Below are positions 7,397 through 9,116 of a stretch of DNA of 9,116 nucleotides, in pieces. Source of the DNA: Bacteroidales bacterium (GTDB taxonomy: Bacteria; Bacteroidota; Bacteroidia; Bacteroidales; UBA7960); assembly GCA_007131895.1 (NCBI GenBank), contig SLPR01000008.1:1-9116 (forward strand), read 5' to 3'. The notes beneath the pieces were generated by a model. That model worked only from the letters and a program-made list of their open reading frames with translations. It had not been told where the DNA came from and ran no database searches. Made by a program: the position numbers and the translations under genes. Every line of letters starts with the position of its first letter. The first letter of the stretch is position 1.

Positions 7397-8080
7397 TCAG
7401 TGGGCGTAATCCACGATCCTGCCTGCATATCTTCCGTTTCTGATAATCCATGTAACCTCGTATTTTAAGGGTTCCCGGCTGTTGGACATATGAATATAAA
7501 GCCGTTTGGTATCAGCAGATAAAAAAGCACGTGTATAACAATTTATTCTTTCGTTGAAAATTAAAAACCTTCTTTTCCTGCATAAATTGGGTTCAAACAG
7601 GTCAGCGTATGAATGGTAGGGCAATTCAATGTATTCATTTCCTGTGTCGATAAACACAGCTCCCAATTTGCGGTTAGGCACCCGGCCGTTATAACCCCAG
7701 TAAGGATTCCCGTCAATGTAGCGCAGATATCTTTCACCCGGTACAAAACCCAGCTGATGTTCAAAAGTACGAAACCTTGAAGCCGTTATATAAATCCGGT
7801 AATCGTCAAGAAGGAGCAACAAACTGTCGTGCGAAAGATACTGAATATCAAATTCACGAAGTCCTGCATGGGGTTGCACATCCAAAATTGACCCGATAAA
7901 AGTAAAACTCCCAATTTCGGTTTTAAGCAAACTGTCACCCAGTCTGAAATAACTTTCCTGCAATGCTTTGTAATCAGTAAGTACAAAATAATCATCCTGT
8001 GCAGTTGTTGTATCAGAAAAAAGATACAGGCCAGATACCAGGGTCAGAATAAATGAAACTTTTCTGATTAAAAGACTCAT
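7397..8080 (-). CDS. Uncharacterised exported protein
   Basis: I do not recognise this 227-residue protein. It begins with a clear signal peptide: MSLLIRK, a hydrophobic stretch at 8-21, and likely cleavage near TTTAQ|DD (27-29). The mature part is rich in aromatic and charged residues and looks mostly beta-stranded, with no transmembrane segment and no known catalytic motif. Two cysteines (C167, C181) could form a disulfide after export. Notable stretches are GERYLRYIDGNPYWGY (115-130) and NRKLGAVFIDTGNEYIELPY (136-155). The ATG at 8080 is preferred over an upstream TTG at 8134: the longer version buries the signal peptide, and that TTG coincides with the -33 box. It has a good promoter of its own. 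guaA follows downstream after 125 bp. Coding character matches its neighbours, so I see no sign of recent transfer. A lineage-restricted envelope protein is the best description. Confidence 0.8.
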   Translation of the reverse strand: MSLLIRKVSFILTLVSGLYLFSDTTTAQDDYFVLTDYKALQESYFRLGDSLLKTEIGSFTFIGSILDVQPHAGLREFDIQYLSHDSLLLLLDDYRIYITASRFRTFEHQLGFVPGERYLRYIDGNPYWGYNGRVPNRKLGAVFIDTGNEYIELPYHSYADLFEPNLCRKRRFLIFNERINCYTRAFLSADTKRLYIHMSNSREPLKYEVTWIIRNGRYAGRIVDYAH

Positions 8081-8103
8081 AATGCGTTGTTTTTGACCTC
8101 TGA

Positions 8104-8134
8104 CAAATTTACAAAATAATTCAAAACCAGACAA
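8104..8134 (-). promoter_or_regulatory. Promoter of the uncharacterised exported gene
   Basis: On the minus strand a TTG (8132-8134) and TAAATTTG (8104-8111) lie 20 bp apart, the expected -33/-7 spacing for Bacteroidota. The -7 element ends 23 nt before the ATG at 8080, leaving a leader of roughly 15-20 nt. It also fixes the start, because the upstream TTG candidate falls within the promoter. Confidence 0.6.
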
Positions 8135-8227
8135 CTTAAGCTGTTGTATGGATGAAACTTAAATGAGCACAAAAGCTCATAAAGGGAGATGAAAGTAAGA
8201 CCATTCAAGTTCCATTTAACCAACCGA

Positions 8228-8242
8228 TCCCGCTTTGCGGGA
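8228..8242. repeat. GC-rich hairpin, possibly a REP-like extragenic element
   Basis: TCCCGCTTTGCGGGA is a perfect 6-bp stem with a 3-nt loop in otherwise AT-rich DNA, followed at once by AGAGCACAGCGAAGCT. Short CCCGC/GCGGG hairpins joined to such GC-rich tails resemble dispersed extragenic repeats in Bacteroidota genomes. Only one copy is present here, so repeat status cannot be shown from this window. No T-run follows in either direction, so it is not an intrinsic terminator. Confidence 0.4.
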
Positions 8243-8274
8243 GAGCACAGCGAAGCTAATTACTCAAAACAGTT

Positions 8275-8286
8275 TTATTCGAATAA
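8275..8286. promoter_or_regulatory. 12-bp palindrome, possible operator
   Basis: TTATTCGAATAA is a perfect palindrome, with imperfect extension to AGTT on the left and ACT on the right. It sits between two divergent genes, a usual place for a dimeric regulator to bind. It is about 140 bp from the exported-gene promoter and 175 bp from the yggS -7 element, which is far for classical repression. In AT-rich DNA, chance remains a fair explanation. Confidence 0.25.
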
Positions 8287-8460
8287 CTTGCACAATAAAA
8301 TCATTCTAACTAAAAAAGCCAGGCAGGAAAGTTTGAAACGACCGATACGTGAAAATGGGTAAAACCTATCAAACATTAAAAAGATACCAAAAACAAATGT
8401 TAAACTACAGACAAATTATATTTAAAAGCAGGTAAATAATCTGCAAGTTAAGAGAATGAT

Positions 8461-8468
8461 TATTTTTG
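8461..8468 (+). promoter_or_regulatory. Candidate yggS promoter (-7 element)
   Basis: TATTTTTG matches TAnnTTTG, and its context TTATTTTTGCA closely resembles the guaA element. It ends 48 nt before the ATG at 8517. No TTG box is found 19-21 bp upstream, so support is from the -7 element only. Confidence 0.45.
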
Positions 8469-8516
8469 CAATAAAAACAGAATATTGACTGCAATTAAAT
8501 AATAATAAAAGACCTT

Positions 8517-9116
8517 ATGGGAACCATTTCAGAAAATTTCATGCAAATAAAAGAGAGCATTCCTGCCGATGTAAGTTTAATTGCCATTAGCAAGACCAAA
8601 TCCAACGAAGAGATAATGGAAGTTTACCACTGTAGTCACCGGCTTTTTGGAGAGAGTAAAGCCCAGGAGCTGGTGCCTAAGCATGAAGAACTGCCCCGGG
8701 ACATTGAATGGCATATGGTTGGTCACCTGCAATCCAACAAGGTTAAATACATTGCCCCGTTTGTATCTATGATACATTCTGTTGACAGTGCGAAGTTGCT
8801 GAAAACCATCAATAAAGAAGGAAAAAAGAATCATAGGGTAATTGACTGCCTTCTGCAGATGCACATTGCAGAAGAAGAAACCAAGTTCGGGCTTGATTAT
8901 GAAGAGCTTTCCGGCCTGCTGGCATCGGAAGAATTTAAAAAGATGGAACATATAAGAATCAGAGGACTTATGTGCATGGCAACATACACGGACAACACGG
9001 AACAGGTGAGCAAAGAATTCCGGCAACTGGTAAAATATTTTGAGCAGGCAAAATCGGCCTTCTTCCCCCACGATGAAATGTTTAGCATAAAGTCTATGGG
9101 AATGTCAGACGATTAC
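8517..9116 (+). CDS. yggS: YggS-family PLP-binding protein, 3' end outside window
   Basis: The first 200 codons are open to the window edge with no stop. The family (YggS/PROSC/PLPBP) holds pyridoxal 5'-phosphate in a TIM-barrel like the N-terminal domain of alanine racemase and keeps vitamin B6 and amino-acid pools in balance; no firm catalytic reaction is known. Visible signatures are LIAISKTK (21-28) with the PLP-linking lysine at K26, FGESKAQEL (44-52), IEWHMVGHLQSNKVK (63-77), KFG (123-125), GLMCMA (150-155) and SMGMSDDY (193-200), which is part of the phosphate-binding end. Family length is about 220-235, so some 20-35 residues are missing past the edge. The ATG at 8517 sits after an AT-rich stretch without a Shine-Dalgarno sequence, normal for this phylum, and places the SKTK motif at the usual distance from the N-terminus. 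It is divergent from the exported-protein gene. Confidence 0.95.
   Translation, partial: MGTISENFMQIKESIPADVSLIAISKTKSNEEIMEVYHCSHRLFGESKAQELVPKHEELPRDIEWHMVGHLQSNKVKYIAPFVSMIHSVDSAKLLKTINKEGKKNHRVIDCLLQMHIAEEETKFGLDYEELSGLLASEEFKKMEHIRIRGLMCMATYTDNTEQVSKEFRQLVKYFEQAKSAFFPHDEMFSIKSMGMSDDY

Larger units (their letters stand above)
8135..8516. other. Gene-free region between divergent genes
   Basis: This AT-rich stretch has no credible open reading frame on either strand and no recognisable tRNA, riboswitch or mobile-element end. It contains a GC-rich hairpin (8228-8242), a 12-bp palindrome (8275-8286), a weak 6-bp inverted repeat ATGAGC/GCTCAT (8163-8180) and a yggS-side -7 element (8461-8468). 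From about 8290 to 8455 I see nothing specific. At nearly 400 bp it is the longest non-coding stretch here and could hide a small RNA, but no structure clearly supports one. Confidence 0.6.

Noticed and set aside
8080..8134. Upstream TTG start for the exported protein adding 18 residues
   Set aside because: It overlaps the -33 box and would place the signal peptide internally. The ATG at 8080 gives a normal signal peptide.
8318..8331. GCCAGGCAGGAAAG, resembling part of a signal recognition particle RNA
   Set aside because: The similarity is a short partial match, and no supporting hairpin arms could be found on either side.
8577..9088. Leftward open frames of 164 and 63 codons at the right end
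   Set aside because: They are antisense to the yggS reading frame, which shows the SKTK, HLQSNKVK and SMGMSDD motifs.
1..9116. Defence system, CRISPR array, insertion sequence, phage or toxin-antitoxin locus
   Set aside because: No direct-repeat arrays, transposase, integrase or paired small genes were seen. The genes are core housekeeping and envelope functions with uniform coding character.

Overview
The window looks like an ordinary chromosomal segment of a Bacteroidota bacterium, probably Bacteroidales or a close relative. Three things point there. The protein families read as Bacteroidota versions (FtsK with the MAGATGQGKS P-loop, a LolA-like chaperone, a LysM-receptor fusion, a short YggS). 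Shine-Dalgarno sequences are weak or absent. Several intergenic gaps carry the Bacteroidota promoter element TAnnTTTG. The phylum call is fairly safe; the genus cannot be set from this sequence.

Layout. Bases 1-149 are a gap with a likely leftward promoter at the very edge and the rightward ftsK promoter. Next comes a rightward pair, ftsK (150-2723) and a lolA-like gene (2773-3435), 49 bp apart and probably one operon. A perfect 18-bp inverted repeat with flanking A and T runs (3479-3523) is a bidirectional terminator. It separates this pair from a leftward block of three genes: an uncharacterised exported protein (7397-8080), guaA for GMP synthase (5742-7271) and a LysM/periplasmic-receptor-like protein (3581-5623). 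A gene-free stretch of about 436 bp (8081-8516) lies between divergent genes and holds two promoters, a small GC-rich hairpin and a palindrome. The last gene, a rightward yggS homologue (8517 onward), is cut by the window end.

Functions. ftsK joins chromosome segregation to division and lolA carries lipoproteins to the outer membrane. The LysM protein probably acts at the periplasmic face of peptidoglycan. guaA is the last step of GMP synthesis, and yggS is a PLP-homeostasis protein. Together they suggest core growth and envelope functions, not an accessory island.

I found no mobile element, CRISPR array, tRNA, rRNA, toxin-antitoxin or defence system, and no convincing new system. The points most worth a second look are the almost leaderless guaA promoter, the GTG-started LysM-receptor fusion, the orphan exported protein, and the palindrome and hairpin in the 8.1-8.5 kb gap.
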